This document shows positions 23,679 through 38,375 of a stretch of 64,000 nucleotides of DNA, in pieces. This stretch comes from Antedon mediterranea (Eukaryota > Echinodermata > Crinoidea > Comatulida > Antedonidae). Each line of letters opens with the position of its first letter. Position 1 is the first letter of the stretch. The notes under the pieces are model-generated. The model had not been told where the DNA came from. It saw only the letters and a program-made list of their open reading frames with translations, and ran no database searches. The translations under genes were made by a program, and so were the position numbers. Location: the NCBI RefSeq assembly GCF_964355755.1, contig NC_092677.1:21238101-21302100 (forward strand), given 5' to 3'.

Positions 23679-26600
23679 TTTAGACCATTTTGAGCATTTC
23701 GAAAAAACTTTTTCACACAAAACATCAAAGTTTACAAAATAGCTTCAAATCGCATTTGGAGACGTTTTAGACCATTTTGTGATTTTCGAAAAAACTTGTT
23801 AACATAAAAACACCAAAGTGCTCAGAATACCTTCAAATCGCATTTTGAGACGTTTTAGACCATTTTGTGATTTTCGAAAAAACTTGTTAACATAAAAACA
23901 CCAAAGTGCTCAGAATACCTTCAAATCGTGTTTTGAGACGTTTTAGACCATTTTGTGATTTTGGAAAAACTTGTTAACATAAAAACACCAAAGTGCTCAG
24001 AATACCTTCAAATCGCATTTGGAGACGTTTTAGACCATTTTGTGATTTTCGAAAAAACTTGTTAACATAAAAACACCAAAGTGCTCAGAAAAGCTTCAAA
24101 TCGCAATTGGAGACGTTTTAAACCATTTTGTTCATTTCGATGAAACTTGGTTACACAAAAACATCAAATTGCACAAAATGGCTTAATATGGTATGGGAAA
24201 ACGTTTTAGACCATTTTGAACATTTCGAGAAAACTTTTTCACACAAAACTTCAAAGTGTACAGAATAGCTTCAAATCGCATTAGAAACCGTTTTAGACCA
24301 TTTTGAGCATTTCGAAAAAACTTTTTCACACAAAACATCAAAGTTTACAAAATAGCTTCAAATCGCATTTGGAGACGTTTTAGACCATTTTGTGATTTTC
24401 GAAAAAACTTGTTAACATAAAAACACCAAAGTGCTCAGAATACCTTCAAATCGCATTTTGAGACGTTTTAGACCATTTTGTGATTTTCGAAAAAACTTGT
24501 TAACATAAAAATACCAAAGTGCTCAGAATACCTTCAAATCGTGTTTTGAGACGTTTTAGACCATTTTGTGATTTTCGAAAAAACTTGTTAACATAAAAAC
24601 ACCAAAGTGCTCAGAATACCTTCAAATCGCATTTGGAAACGTTTTAGACCATTTTGTGATTTTCGAAAAAACTTGTTAACATAAAAACACCAAAGTTCTC
24701 AGAAAAGCTTCAAATCGCATTTGGAGACGTTTTAAACCATTTTGTTCATTTCGATGAAACTTGGTTACACAAAAACATCAAAGAGCACAAAAGTATTTAA
24801 AAACGTTTTAGACCATTTTGAGCATTCCGACAAAACTTTTTCACACAAAACATCAAAGTGTACAGAATAGCTTTAAATCGCATTTGGAGACGTTTTAGAC
24901 CATTTTGTAGTTTTCGAAAAAACTTGTTAACATAAAAACACAAAAGAGCTTCAAATCGCATTTGGAGACGTTTTAGATCCTTTTGTGCATTTCGATGAAA
25001 CTTGGTTACACAAAAACATCAAAGTGCTTAAAATCACATTAGAAACCGTTTTAGACCATTTTGAGCATTTCGTTAAAACTTTTCACACAAAAACATCAAA
25101 GTCCACAAAATAGCTTAATATCGTATTCAAAAACGTTTTAGACCATTTTGAGCATTTCGAAAAAACTTTTTCACACAAAACATCAAAGTTTACAAAATAG
25201 CTTCAAATCGCATTTGGAGACGTTTTAGACCATTTTGTGATTTTCGAAAAAACTTGTTAACATAAAAACACCAAAGTGCTCAGAATACCTTCAAATCGCA
25301 TTTTGAGACGTTTTAGACCATTTTGTGATTTTCGAAAAAACAACATAAAAACACCAAAGTGCTCAGAATACCTTTAAATCGCATTTGGAGACGTTTTAGA
25401 CCATTTTGTGATTTTGGAAAAAACTTGTTAACATAAAAACACCAAAGTGCTCAGAATACCTTCAAATCGTATTTTGAGACGTTTTAGACAATTTTGTGAT
25501 TTTCGAATAAACTTGTTAACATAAAAACACCAAAGTGCTTAGAAAAGCATCAAATCGCATTTGGAGACGTTTTAGACCATTTTGTGCATTTCGATGAAAC
25601 TTGGTTACACAAAAACATCAAAGTGTACAGAATAGCTTCAAATCGCATTAGAAACCGTTTTAGACCATTTTGAGCATTTCGAAAAAAACTTTTTCACACA
25701 AAACATCAAAGTGTACAAAATAGCTTCAAATCGCATTTGGAGACGTTTTAGACAATTTTGTGATTTTCGAAAAAACTTGTTTACATAAAAACACCAAAGT
25801 GCTAAGAATAGCTTCCAATCGCATTTGGAGACGTTTTAGACCCTTTTGTGCATTTCGATGAAACTTGGTTACACAAAAACATCAAAGTGCTTAAAATCAC
25901 ATTAGAAACCGTTTTAGACCATTTTGAGCATTTCATTAAAATTTTTCACAGAAAAACATCAAAGAGCAAAAAATAGCTTAATATCGTATTTAAAAACGTT
26001 TTAGACCATTTTGAGCATTTCGACAAAACTTTTTCACACAAAACATCAAAGTGTACAGAATAGCTTAATATCGCATTTGGAGACGTTTTAACCCATTTTG
26101 AGCATTTCGATAAAATTTTACACACAAAAACATCAAAGTGCACAAAATAGCTTAATATGGTATTTAAAAACGTTTTAGAACATTTTGAGCATTTCAACAA
26201 AACTTTTTCTCACAAAACATCAAAGTGTACAGAATAGCTTCAAATCGCATTTGGAGACGTTTTAGACCATTGTGTGCATTTCGATGAAACTTGGTTACAC
26301 AAAAACATCAAAGTGCTTAAAATCACATTTTGAGCATTTCGTTAAAACTTTTCACACAAAAACATCAAAGAGTAAAAAATAGCTTAATATCGTATTTAAA
26401 AACGTTTTAGACCATTTTGAGCATTTCGACAAAATTTTTTCACACAAAACATCAAAGTGTACAGAATAGCTTTAAATCGCATTTGGAGACGTTTTAGACC
26501 ATTTTGTTAATTTCGATGAAACAAAAACACAAAAACATCAAATTGCACAAAATGGCTTAATATGATATGGGAAAACGTTTTAGACCATTTTGAACATTTC

Positions 26601-28080
26601 GTTAAAAGTTTTCACACAAAAACATCAAAGTCTACAAAATAGCTTAATATCGTATTTAAAAACGTTTTAGACCATTTTGAGCATTTCGAAAAAACTTTTT
26701 CACACAAAACATCAAAGTTTACAAAATAGCTTCAAATCGCATTTGGAGACGTTTTAGACCATTTTGTGATTTTCGAAAAAACTTGTTAACATAAAAACAC
26801 CAAAGTGCTCAGAATACCTTCAAATCGCATTTTGAGACGTTTTAGACCATTTTGTGATTTTCGAAAAAACTTGTTAACATAAAAACACCAAAGTGCTCAG
26901 AATACCTTCAAATCGTGTTTTGAGACGTTTTAGACCATTTTGTGATTTTCGAAAAAACTTGTTAACATAAAAACACCAAAGTGCTCAGAATACCTTCAAA
27001 TCGCATTTTGAGACGTTTTAGACCATTTTGTGATTTTCAAAAAAACTTGTTAACATAAAAACACCAAAGTGCTCAGAATACCTTCAAATCGTGTTTTGAG
27101 ACGTTTTAGACCATTTTGTGATTTTCGAAAAAACTTGTTAACATAAAAACACCAAAGTGCTTAGAAAAGCTTCAAATCGCATTTGGAGACGTTTTAGACC
27201 ATTTTGTTCATTTCGATGAAACTTGGTTACACAAAAACATCAAAGAGCACAAAAGATCTTAATATCGTATTTAAAAACGTTTTAGACCATTTTGAGCATT
27301 TCGAAAAAACTTTTTCACAGAAAACATCAAAGTGTACAAAATAGCTTCAAATCGCATTTTGAGACGTTTTAGACAATTTTGTGATTTTCGAAAAAACTTG
27401 TTTACATAAAAACACCAAAGTGCTTAGAAAAGCTTCAAATCGCATTTGGAGACGTTTTAAACCATTTTGTTCATTTCGATGAAACTTGGTTACACAAAAA
27501 CATCAAAGAGCACAAAAGTATTTAAAAACGTTTTAGAACATTTTGAGCATTCCGTCAAAACTTTTTCACACAAAACATCAAAGTGTACAGAATAGCTTTA
27601 AATCGCATTTGGAGACGTTTTAGACCATTTTGTAGTTTTCGAAAAAACTTGTTAACATAAAAACACAAAAGAGCTTCAAATCGCATTTGGAGACGTTTTA
27701 GACCCTTTTGTGCATTTCGATGAAACTTGGTTACACAAAAACATCAAAGTGCTTAAAATCACATTAGAAACCGTTTGAGACCATTTTGAGCATTTCGTTA
27801 AAACTTTTCACACAAAAACATCAAAGTCCACAAAATAGCTTAATATCGTATTTAAAAACGTTTTAGACCATTTTGAGCATTTCGAAAAAACTTTTTCACA
27901 CAAAACATCAAAGTTTACAAAATAGCTTCAAATCGCATTTGGAGACGTTTTAGACCATTTTGTGATTTTCGAAAAAACTTGTTAACATAAAAACACCAAA
28001 GTGCTCAGAAAAGCTTCAAATCGCATTTGGAGACGTTTTAAACCATTTTGTTCATTTCGATGAAACTTGGTTACACAAAA
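20870..28080 (+). repeat. Segmental copy of about 4,690-11,900
   Basis: Right-hand member of the 7.2-kb pair. Its first part also belongs to the second copy of the 5338-bp duplication, so the region is related to two other places at once. That shows the blocks were made in several rounds. Confidence 0.83.
21867..22613 (+). repeat. 747-bp higher-order unit
   Basis: Same eight-step order as 5690-6435. One extra A in the class D run (GAAAAAAAC near 22,300) makes it 747 bp. The following F is at 22614. This is the extra unit that lengthens copy 2 of the 5.3-kb duplication relative to copy 1. Confidence 0.88.
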
Positions 28081-29690
28081 ACATCAAAGAGCACAAAAGT
28101 ATTTAAAAACGTTTTAGACCATTTTGAGCATTCCGACAAAACTTTTCACACAAAACATCAAAGTGTACAGAATAGCTTTAAATCGCATTTGGAGACGTTT
28201 TAACCCATTTTGAGCATTTCGATAAAATTTTACACACAAAAACATCAAAGTGCACAAAATAGCTTAATATGGTATTTAAAAACGTTTTAGACCATTTTGA
28301 GCATTTCAACAAAACTTTTTCTCACAAAACATCAAAGTGTACAGAATAGCTTCAAATCGCATTTGGGGACGTTTTAGACCATTTTGTGCATTTCGATGAA
28401 ACTTGGTTACACAAAAACATCAAAGTGCTTAAAATCACATTTTGAGCATTTCGTTAAAACTTTTCACACAAAAACATCAAAGTCCACAAAATAGCTTAAT
28501 ATCGTATTTAAAAACGTTTTAGACCATTTTGAGCATTTTGAAAAAACATTTCCACACAAAACATCAAAGTTTACAAAATAGCTTCAAATCGCATTTGGAG
28601 ACGTTTTAGACCATTTTGTGATTTTCGTAAAAACTTGTTAACATAAAAACACCAAAGTGCTTAGAAAAGCTTCAAATCGCATTTGGAGACGTTTTAGACC
28701 ATTTTGTGCATTTCGATGAAACTTGGTTACACAAAAACATCAAAGTGCTTAAAATCACATTTTGAACATTTCGTTAAAAGTTTTCACACAAAAACATCAA
28801 AGAGTAAAAAATAGCTTAATATCGTATTTAAAAACGTTTTAGACCACTTTGAGCATTTCGAAAAAACTTTTCCACACAAAACATCAAAGTTTACAAAATA
28901 GCTTCAAATCGCATTTGGAGACGTTTTAGACCATTTTGTGATTTTCGAAAAAACTTGTTAACATAAAAACACCAAAGTGCTCAGAATACCTTCAAATCGC
29001 ATTTGGAGACGTTTTAGACCATTTTGTGATTTTCGAAAAAACTTGTTAACATAAAAACACCAAAGTGCTCAGAAAAGCTTCAAATCGCATTTGGAGACGT
29101 TTTAAACCATTTTGTTCATTTCGATGAAACTTGGTTACACAAAAACATCAAAGAGCACAAAAGTATTTAAAAACGTTTTAGACCATTTTGAGCATTCCGA
29201 CAAAACTTTTTCACACAAAACATCAAAGTGTACAGAATAGCTTTAAATCGCATTTGGAGACGTTTTAGACCATTTTGTAGTTTTCGAAAAAACTTGTTAA
29301 CATAAAAACACAAAAGAGCTTCAAATCGCATTTGGAGACGTTTTAGACCCTTTTGTGCATTTCGATGAAACTTGGTTACACAAAAACATCAAAGTGCTTA
29401 AAATCACATTAGAAACCGTTTTAGACCATTTTGAGCATTTCGTTAAAACTTTTCACACAAAAACATCAAAGTCCACAAAATAGCTTAATATCGTATTTAA
29501 AAACGTTTTAGACAATTTTGAGCATTTCGAAAAAACTTTTTCACACAAAACATCAAAGTTTACAAAATAGCTTCAAATCGCATTTGGAGACGTTTTAGAC
29601 CATTTTGTGATTTTCGAAAAAACTTGTTAACATAAAAACACCAAAGTGTTCAGAATACCTTCAAATCGCATTTTGAGACGTTTTAGACCA
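27490..29690 (+). repeat. 5854-bp displacement copy pair, member 1
   Basis: TCCGTC 27551 matches 33405; the rare TTGGGGAC 28363 matches 34217; CCACTTT 28844 matches 34698; GACAAT 29511 matches 35365. All four are 5854 bp apart with no net indel. The right edge is the 5-bp-deleted D here, against an H monomer in the partner. Confidence 0.88.
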
Positions 29691-30111
29691 TTTTGTGATT
29701 TTCGAAAAAACAACATAAAAACACCAAAGTGCTCAGAATACCTTCAAATCGCATTTGGAGACGTTTTAGACCATTTTGTGATTTTCGAAAAAACTTGTTA
29801 ACATAAAAACACCAAAGAGCTCAGAATACCTTCATTCGTATTTTGAGACGTTTTAGACAATTTTGTGATTTTCGAAAAAACTTGTTAACATAAAAACACC
29901 AAAGTGCTTAGAAAAGCTTCAAATCGCATTTGGAGACGTTTTAGACCATTTTGTGCATTTCGATGAAACTTGGTTACACAAAAACATCAAATTGCACAAA
30001 ATGGCTTAATATGGTATGGGAAAACGTTTTAGACCATTTTGAACATTTCGAGAAAACTTTTTCACACAAAACTTCAAAGTGTACAGAATAGCTTCAAATC
30101 GCATTAGAAAC

Positions 30112-30199
30112 CGTTTTAGACCATTTTGAGCATTTCGAAAAAACTTGTTAACATAAAAACACCAAAGTGCTCAGAATACCTTCAAATCGCATTTTGAGA
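30112..30199 (+). repeat. Chimeric B/D monomer
   Basis: The front GAGCATTTCGAAAAAACTT is class B and the rear TTGTTAACATAAAAACACC is class D, 88 bp in all. The switch lies in the shared CGAAAAAACTT. In the other J-K contexts K is followed by a whole B and then D, so a unit was lost here. Confidence 0.87.
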
Positions 30200-30287
30200 C
30201 GTTTTAGACCATTTTGTGATTTTCGAAAAAACTTGTTAACATAAAAATACCAAAGTGCTCAGAATACCTTCAAATCGCATTTGGAGA

Positions 30288-30365
30288 CGTTTTAGACCAT
30301 TTTGTAGTTTTCGAAAAAACTTGTTAACATAAAAACACAAAAGAGCTTCAAATCGCATTTGGAGA
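30288..30365 (+). repeat. Class N monomer joined to D without L and M
   Basis: GTAGTTTTCG and the short N rear, but preceded by a D monomer (tail GCATTTGGAGA) instead of M. With the chimera at 30112, this makes 30.1-30.3 kb a deletion hot spot relative to the related order at 24.2-24.9 kb. Confidence 0.8.
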
Positions 30366-31480
30366 CGTTTTAGACCCTTTTGTGCATTTCGATGAAACTT
30401 GGTTACACAAAAACATCAAAGTGCTTAAAATCACATTAGAAACCGTTTTAGACCATTTTGAGCATTTCGTTAAAACTTTTCACACAAAAACATCAAAGTC
30501 CACAAAATAGCTTAATATCGTATTCAAAAACGTTTTAGACCATTTTGAGCATTTCGAAAAAACTTTTTCACACAAAACATCAAAGTTTACAAAATAGCTT
30601 CAAATCGCATTTGGAGACGTTTTAGACCATTTTGTGATTTTCGAAAAAACTTGTTAACATAAAAACACCAAAGTGCTCAGAATACCTTCAAATCGCATTT
30701 TGAGACGTTTTAGACCCTTTTGTGATTTTCGAAAAAACCACATAAAAACACCAAAGTGCTCAGAATACCTTCAAATCGCATTTGGAGACGTTTTAGACCA
30801 TTTTGTGATTTTGGAAAAAACTTGTTAACATAAAAACACCAAAGTGCTCAGAATACCTTCAAATCGTATTTTGAGACGTTTTAGACAATTTTGTGATTTT
30901 CGAAAAAACTTGTTAACATAAAAACACCAAAGTGCTTAGAAAAGCTTAAAATCGCATTTGGAGACGTTTTAGACCATTTTGTGCATTTCGATGAAACCTT
31001 TGTTACACAAAAACATCAAAGTGTACAGAATAGCTTCAAATCGCATTAGAAACCGTTTTAGACCATTTTGAGCATTTCGAAAAAACTTTTTCACACAAAA
31101 CATCAAAGTGTACAAAATAGCTTCAAATCGCATTTGGAGACGTTTTAGACAATTTTGTGATTTTCGAAAAAACTTGTTTACATAAAAACACCAAAGTGCT
31201 CAGAATAGCTTCCAATCGCATTTGGAGACGTTTTAGACCCTTTTGTGCATTTCGATGAAACTTGGTTACACAAAAACATAAAAGTGCTTAAAATCACAGT
31301 AGAAACCGTTTTAGACCATTTTGAGAATTTCGTTAAAATTTTTCATAGAAAAACATCAAAGAGCAAAAAATAGCTTAATATCGTATTTAAAAACGTTTTA
31401 GACCATTTTGAGCATTTCGACAAAACTTTTTCACACAAAACATCAAAGTGTACAGATAAGCTTCAAATCGCATTTGGAGA

Positions 31481-32292
31481 CGTTTTAAACCATTTTGAGC
31501 ATTTCGATAAAATTTTACACACAAAAACATCAAAGTGCACAAAATAGCTTAATATGGTATTTAAAAACGTTTTAGACCATTTTGAGCATTTCAACAAAAC
31601 TTTTTCTCACAAAACATCAAAGTGTACAGAATAGCTTCAAATCGCATTTGGAGACGTTTTAGACCATTTTGTGCATTTCGATGAAACTTGGTTACACAAA
31701 AACATCAAAGTGCTTAAAATCACATTTTGAGCATTTCGTTAAAACTTTTCACACAAAAACATCAAAGTCCACAAAATAGCTTAATATCGTATTTAAAAAC
31801 GTTTTAAACCATTTTGAGCATTTCGAAAAAACTTTTTCACACAAAACATCAAAGTTTACAAAATAGCTTCAAATCGCATTTGGAGACGTTTTAAACCATT
31901 TTGAGCATTTCGATAAAATTTTACACACAAAAACATCAAAGTGCACAAAATAGCTTAATATGGTATTTAAAAACGTTTTAGACCATTTTGAGCATTTCAA
32001 CAAAACTTTTTCTCACAAAACATCAAAGTGTACAGAATAGCTTCAAATCGCATTTGGAGACGTTTTAGACAATTTTGTGCATTTCGATGAAACTTGGTTA
32101 CACAAAAACATCAAAGTGCTTAAAATCACATTTTGAGCATTTCGTTAAAACTTTTCACACAAAAACATCAAAGTCCACAAAATAGCTTAATATCGTATTT
32201 AAAAACGTTTTAAACCATTTTGAGCATTTCGAAAAAACTTTTTCACACAAAACATCAAAGTTTACAAAATAGCTTCAAATCGCATTTGGAGA
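31481..32292 (+). repeat. 406-bp four-monomer tandem duplication
   Basis: Two copies, 31481-31886 and 31887-32292, each F' (87), G (87), E+A (145), B (87). Both B monomers share the uncommon head CGTTTTAAACC. The copies differ at GACCATTTTGTGC (31,654) against GACAATTTTGTGC (32,060). Elsewhere F' follows class C, so the B-to-F' joint at 31886/31887 was made by the duplication. Confidence 0.9.
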
Positions 32293-33343
32293 CGTTTTAG
32301 ACCATTTTGTGATTTTCGAAAAAACTTGTTAACATAAAAACACCAAAGTGCTCAGAATACCTTCAAATCGCATTTGGAGACGTTTTAGACCATTTTGTGA
32401 TTTTCGAAAAAACTTGTTAACATAAAAACACCAAAGTGCTTAGAAAAGCTTCAAATCGCATTTGGAGACGTTTTAGACCATTTTGTGCATTTCGATGAAA
32501 CTTGGTTACACAAAAACATCAAAGTGCTTAAAATCACATTTTGAGCATTTCGTTAAAACTTTTCACACAAAAACATCAAAGAGTAAAAAATAGCTTAATA
32601 TCGTATTTAAAAACGTTTTAGACCATTTTGAGCATTTCGACAAAATTTTTTCACACAAAACATCAAAGTGTACAGAATAGCTTTAAATCGCATTTGGAGA
32701 CGTTTTAGACCATTTTGTTCATTTCGATGAAACAAAAACACAAAAACATCAAATTGCACAAAATGGCTTAATATGATATGGGAAAACGTTTTAGACCATT
32801 TTGAACATATCGTTAAAAGTTTTCACACAAAAACATCAAAGTCCACAAAATAGCTTAATATCGTATTTAAAAACGTTTTAGACCATTTTGAGCATTTCGA
32901 AAAATTTTTTCACACAAAACATCAAAGTTTACAAAATAGCTTCAAATCGCATTTGGAGACGTTTTAGACCATTTTGTGATTTTCGAAAAAACTTGTTAAC
33001 ATAAAAACACCAAAGTACTCAGAATACCTTCAAATGGCATTTGGAGACGTTTTAGACCATTTTGTGATTTTCGAAAAAACAACATAAAAACACCAAAGTG
33101 CTCAGAATACCTTCAAATCGCATTTGGAGACGTTTTAGACCATTTTGTGATTTTCGAAAAAACTTGTTAACATAAAAACACCAAAGTGCTCAGAATACCT
33201 TCAAATCGTATTTTGAGACGTTTTAGACAATTTTGTGATTTTCGAAAAAACTTGTTAACATAAAAACACCAAAGTGCTTAGAAAAGCTTCAAATCGCATT
33301 TGGAGACGTTTTAGACCATTTTGTGCATTTCGATGAAACTTGG

Positions 33344-35544
33344 TTACACAAAAACATCAAAGAGCACAAAAGTATTTAAAAACGTTTTAGACCATTTTGA
33401 GCATTCCGTCAAAACTTTTTCACACAAAACATCAAAGTGTACAGAATAGCTTTAAATCGCATTTGGAGACGTTTTAGACCATTTTGTAGTTTTCGAAAAA
33501 ACTTGTTAACATAAAAACACAAAAGAGCTTCAAATCGCATTTGGAGACGTTTTAGACCCTTTTGTGCATTTCGATGAAACTTGGTTACACAAAAACATCA
33601 AAGTGCTTAAAATCACATTAGAAACTGTTTTAGACCATTTTGAGCATTTCGTTAAAACTTTTCACACAAAAACATCAAAGTCCACAAAATAGCTTAATAT
33701 CGTATTTAAAAACGTTTTAGACCATTTTGAGCATTTCGAAAAAACTTTTTCACACAAAACATCAAAGTTTACAAAATAGCTTCAAATCGCATTTGGAGAC
33801 GTTTTAGACCATTTTGTGATTTTCGAAAAAACTTGTTAACATAAAAACACCAAAGTGCTCAGAAAAGCTTCAAATCGCATTTGGAGACGTTTTAAACCAT
33901 TTTGTTCATTTCGATGAAACTTGGTTACACAAAAACATCAAAGAGCACAAAAGTATTTAAAAACGTTTTAGACCATTTTGAGCATTCCGACAAAACTTTT
34001 CACAAAAAACATCAAAGTGTACAGAATAGCTTTAAATCGCATTTGGAGACGTTTTAACCCATTTTGAGCATTTCGATAAAATTTTACACACAAAAACATC
34101 AAAGTGCACAAAATAGCTTAATATGGTATTTAAAAACGTTTTAGACCATTTTGAGCATTTCAACAAAACTTTTTCTCACAAAACATCAAAGTGTACAGAA
34201 TAGCTTCAAATCGCATTTGGGGACGTTTTAGACCATTTTGTGCATTTCGATGAAACTTGGTTACACAAAAACATCAAAGTGCTTAAAATCACATTTTGAG
34301 CATTTCGTTAAAACTTTTCACACAAAAACATCAAAGTCCACAAAATAGCTTAATATCGTATTTAAAAACGTTTTAGACCATTTTGAGCATTTCGAAAAAA
34401 CTTTTCCACACAAAACATCAAAGTTTACAAAATAGCTTCAAATCGCATTTGGAGACGTTTTAGACCATTTTGTGATTTTCGTAAAAACTTGTTAACATAA
34501 AAACACCAAAGTGCTTAGAAAAGCTTCAAATCGCATTTGGAGACGTTTTAGACCATTTTGTGCATTTCGATGAAACTTGGTTACACAAAAACATCAAAGT
34601 GCTTAAAATCACATTTTGAACATTTCGTTAAAAGTTTTCACACAAAAACATCAAAGAGTAAAAAATAGCTTAATATCGTATTTAAAAACGTTTTAGACCA
34701 CTTTGAGCATTTCGAAAAAACTTTTCCACACAAAACATCAAAGTTTACAAAATAGCTTCAAATCGCATTTGGAGACGTTTTAGACCATTTTGTGATTTTC
34801 GAAAAAACTTGTTAACATAAAAACACCAAAGTGCTCAGAATACCTTCAAATCGCATTTGGAGACGTTTTAGACCATTTTGTGATTTTCGAAAAAACTTGT
34901 TAACATAAAAACACCAAAGTGCTCAGAAAAGCTTCAAATCGCATTTGGAGACGTTTTAAACCATTTTGTTCATTTCGATGAAACTTGGTTACACAAAAAC
35001 ATCAAAGAGCACAAAAGTATTTAAAAACGTTTTAGACCATTTTGAGCATTCCGACAAAACTTTTTCACACAAAACATCAAAGTGTACAGAATAGCTTTAA
35101 ATCGCATTTGGAGACGTTTTAGACCATTTTGTAGTTTTCGAAAAAACTTGTTAACATAAAAACACAAAAGAGCTTCAAATCGCATTTGGAGACGTTTTAG
35201 ACCCTTTTGTGCATTTCGATGAAACTTGGTTACACAAAAACATCAAAGTGCTTAAAATCACATTAGAAACCGTTTTAGACCATTTTGAGCATTTCGTTAA
35301 AACTTTTCACACAAAAACATCAAAGTCCACAAAATAGCTTAATATCGTATTTAAAAACGTTTTAGACAATTTTGAGCATTTCGAAAAAACTTTTTCACAC
35401 AAAACATCAAAGTTTACAAAATAGCTTCAAATCGCATTTGGAGACGTTTTAGACCATTTTGTGATTTTCGAAAAAACTTGTTAACATAAAAACACCAAAG
35501 TGCTCAGAATACCTTCAAATCGCATTTTGAGACGTTTTAGACCA
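33344..35544 (+). repeat. 5854-bp displacement copy pair, member 2
   Basis: Partner of 27490-29690. The left edge lies in a monomer whose front is class E (GTGC) and rear class L (GAGCACAAAAG). The right edge joins a D tail straight to class H at 35533. Both edges are in-register chimeras. Confidence 0.86.
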
Positions 35545-36719
35545 TTTTGTTCATTTCGATGAAACAAAAACACAAAAACATCAAATTGCACAAAATGGCT
35601 TAATATGATATGGGAAAACGTTTTAGACCATTTTGAACATTTCGTTAAAAGTTTTCACACAAAAACATCAAAGTCCACAAAATAGCTTAATATCGTATTT
35701 AAAAACGTTTTAGACCATTTTGAGCATTTCGAAAAAACTTTTCCACACAAAACATCAAAGTTTACAAAATAGCTTCAAATCGCATTTTGAGACGTTTTAG
35801 ACCATTTTGTGATTTTCAAAAAAACTTGTTAACATAAAAATACCAAAGTGCTCAGAATACCTTCAAATCGCATTTGGAGACGTTTTAGACCATTTTGTGA
35901 TTTTCGAAAAAAATTGTTAACATAAAAACACCAAAGTGCTCAGAAAAGCTTCAAATCGCATTTGGAGACGTTTTAAACCATTTTGTTCATTTCGATGAAA
36001 CTTGGTTACACAAAAACATCAAAGAGCACAAAAGTATTTAAAAACGTTTTAGACCATTTTGAGCATTCCGACAAAACTTTTTCACACAAAACATCAAAGT
36101 GTACAGAATAGCTTTAAATCGCATTTGGAGACGTTTTAGACCATTTTGTAGTTTTCGAAAAAACTTGTTAACATAAAAACACAAAAGAGCTTCAAATCGA
36201 ATTTGGAGACGTTTTAGACCCTTTTGTGCATTTCGATGAAACTTGGTTACACAAAAACATCAAAGTGCTTAAAATCACATTAGAAACCGTTTTAGACCAT
36301 TTTGAGCATTTCGTTAAAACTTTTCACACAAAAACATCAAAGTCCACAAAATAGCTTAATATCGTATTCAAAAACGTTTTAGACCATTTTGAGCATTTCG
36401 AAAAAACTTTTTCACACAAAACATCAAAGTTTACAAAATAGCTTCAAATCGCATTTGGAGACGTTTTAGACCATTTTGTGATTTTCGAAAAAAACTTGTT
36501 AACATAAAAACACCAAAGTGCTCAGAATACCTTCAAATCGCATTTTGAGACGTTTTAGACCATTTTGTGATTTTCGAAAAAACAACATAAAAACACCAAA
36601 GTGCTCAGAATACCTTCAAATCGCATTTGGAGACGTTTTAGACCATTTTGTGATTTTCGAAAAAACTTGTTAACATAAAAACACCAAAGTGCTTAGAAAA
36701 GCTTCAAATCGCATTTGGA

Positions 36720-38375
36720 GACGTTTTAGACCCTTTTGTGCATTTCGATGAAACTTGGTTACACAAAAACATCAAAGTGCTTAAAATCACAGTAGAAACC
36801 GTTTTAGACCATTTTGAGCATTTCGTTAAAATTTTTCACAGAAAAACATCAAAGAGCAAAAAATAGCTTAATATCGTATTTAAAAACGTTTTAGACCATT
36901 TTGAGCATTTCGGCAAAACTTTTTCACACAAAACATCAAAGTGTACAGATAAGCTTCAAATCGCATTTGGAGACGTTTTAAACCATTTTGAGCATTTCGA
37001 TAAAATTTTACACACAAAAACATCAAAGTGCACAAAATAGCTTAATATGGTATTTAAAAACGTTTTAGACCATTTTGAGCATTTCAACAAAACTTTTTCT
37101 CACAAAACATCAAAGTGTACAGAATAGCTTCAAATCGCATTTGGAGACGTTTTAGACCATTTTGTGCATTTCGATGAAACTTGGTTACACAAAAACATCA
37201 AAGTGCTTAAAATCACATTTTGAGCATTTCGTTAAAACTTTTCACACAAAAACATCAAAGTCCACAAAATAGCTTAATATCTTATTTAAAAACGTTTTAG
37301 ACCATTTTGAGCATTTCGAAAAAACTTTTTCACACAAAACATCAAAGTTTACAAAATAGCTTCAAATCGCATTTGGAGACGTTTTAGACCATTTTGTGAT
37401 TTTCGAAAAAACTTGTTAACATAAAAACACCAAAGTGCTTAGAAAAGCTTCAAATCGCATTTGGAGATGTTTTAGACCATTTTGTGCATTTCGATGAAAC
37501 TTGGTTACACAAAAACATCAAAGTGCTTAAAATCACATTTTGAGCATTTCGTTAAAACTTTTCACACAAAAACATCAAAGTCCACAAAATAGCTTAATAT
37601 CGTATTTAAAAACGTTTTAGACCATTTTTAGCATTTCGAAAAAACTTTTCCACACAAAACATCAAAGTTTACAAAATAGCTTCAAATCGCATTTGGAGAC
37701 GTTTTAGACCATTTTGTGATTTTCGAAAAAACTTGTTAACATAAAAACACCAAAGTGCTCAGAATACCTTCAAATCGTGTTTTGAGACGTTTTAGACCAT
37801 TTTGTAATTTTCGAAAAAACTTGTTAACATAAAAACACCAAAGTGCTCAGAATACCTTCACATCGCATTTTGAGACGTTTTAGACCATTTTGTGATTTTC
37901 GAAAAAACTTGTTAACATAAAAACACCAAAGTGCTTAGAAAAGCTTGAAATCGCATTTGGAGACGTTTTAGACCATTTTGTGCATTTCGATGAAACTTGG
38001 TTACACAAAAACATCAAAGTGCTTAAAATCACATTTTGAGCATTTCGTTAAAACTTTTCACACAAAAACATCAAAGAGTAATAAATAGCCTAATATCGTA
38101 TTTAAAAACGTTTTAGACCATTTTGAGCATTTCGACAAAATTTTTTCAAACAAAACATCAAAGTGTACAGAATAGCTTTAAATCGCATTTGGAGACGTTT
38201 TAGACCATTTTGTTCATTTCGATGAAACAAAAACACAAAAACATCAAATTGCACAAAATGGCTTAATATGATATGGGAAAACGTTTTAGACCATTTTGAA
38301 CATTTCGTTAAAAGTTTTCACACAAAAACATCAAAGTCCACAAAATAGCTTAATATCGTATTTAAAAACGTTTTA
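36720..38375 (+). repeat. Segmental copy of about 53,735-55,477, one D monomer shorter
   Basis: CAGTAG 36790 matches 53805 and TATCTT at 37278 matches 54293, both 17,015 apart. The GAGATG head at 37468 matches 54571 at 17,103. The step is exactly 88 bp: one class D monomer is missing here (or was gained there). After 38,375 the paths part. Confidence 0.84.
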
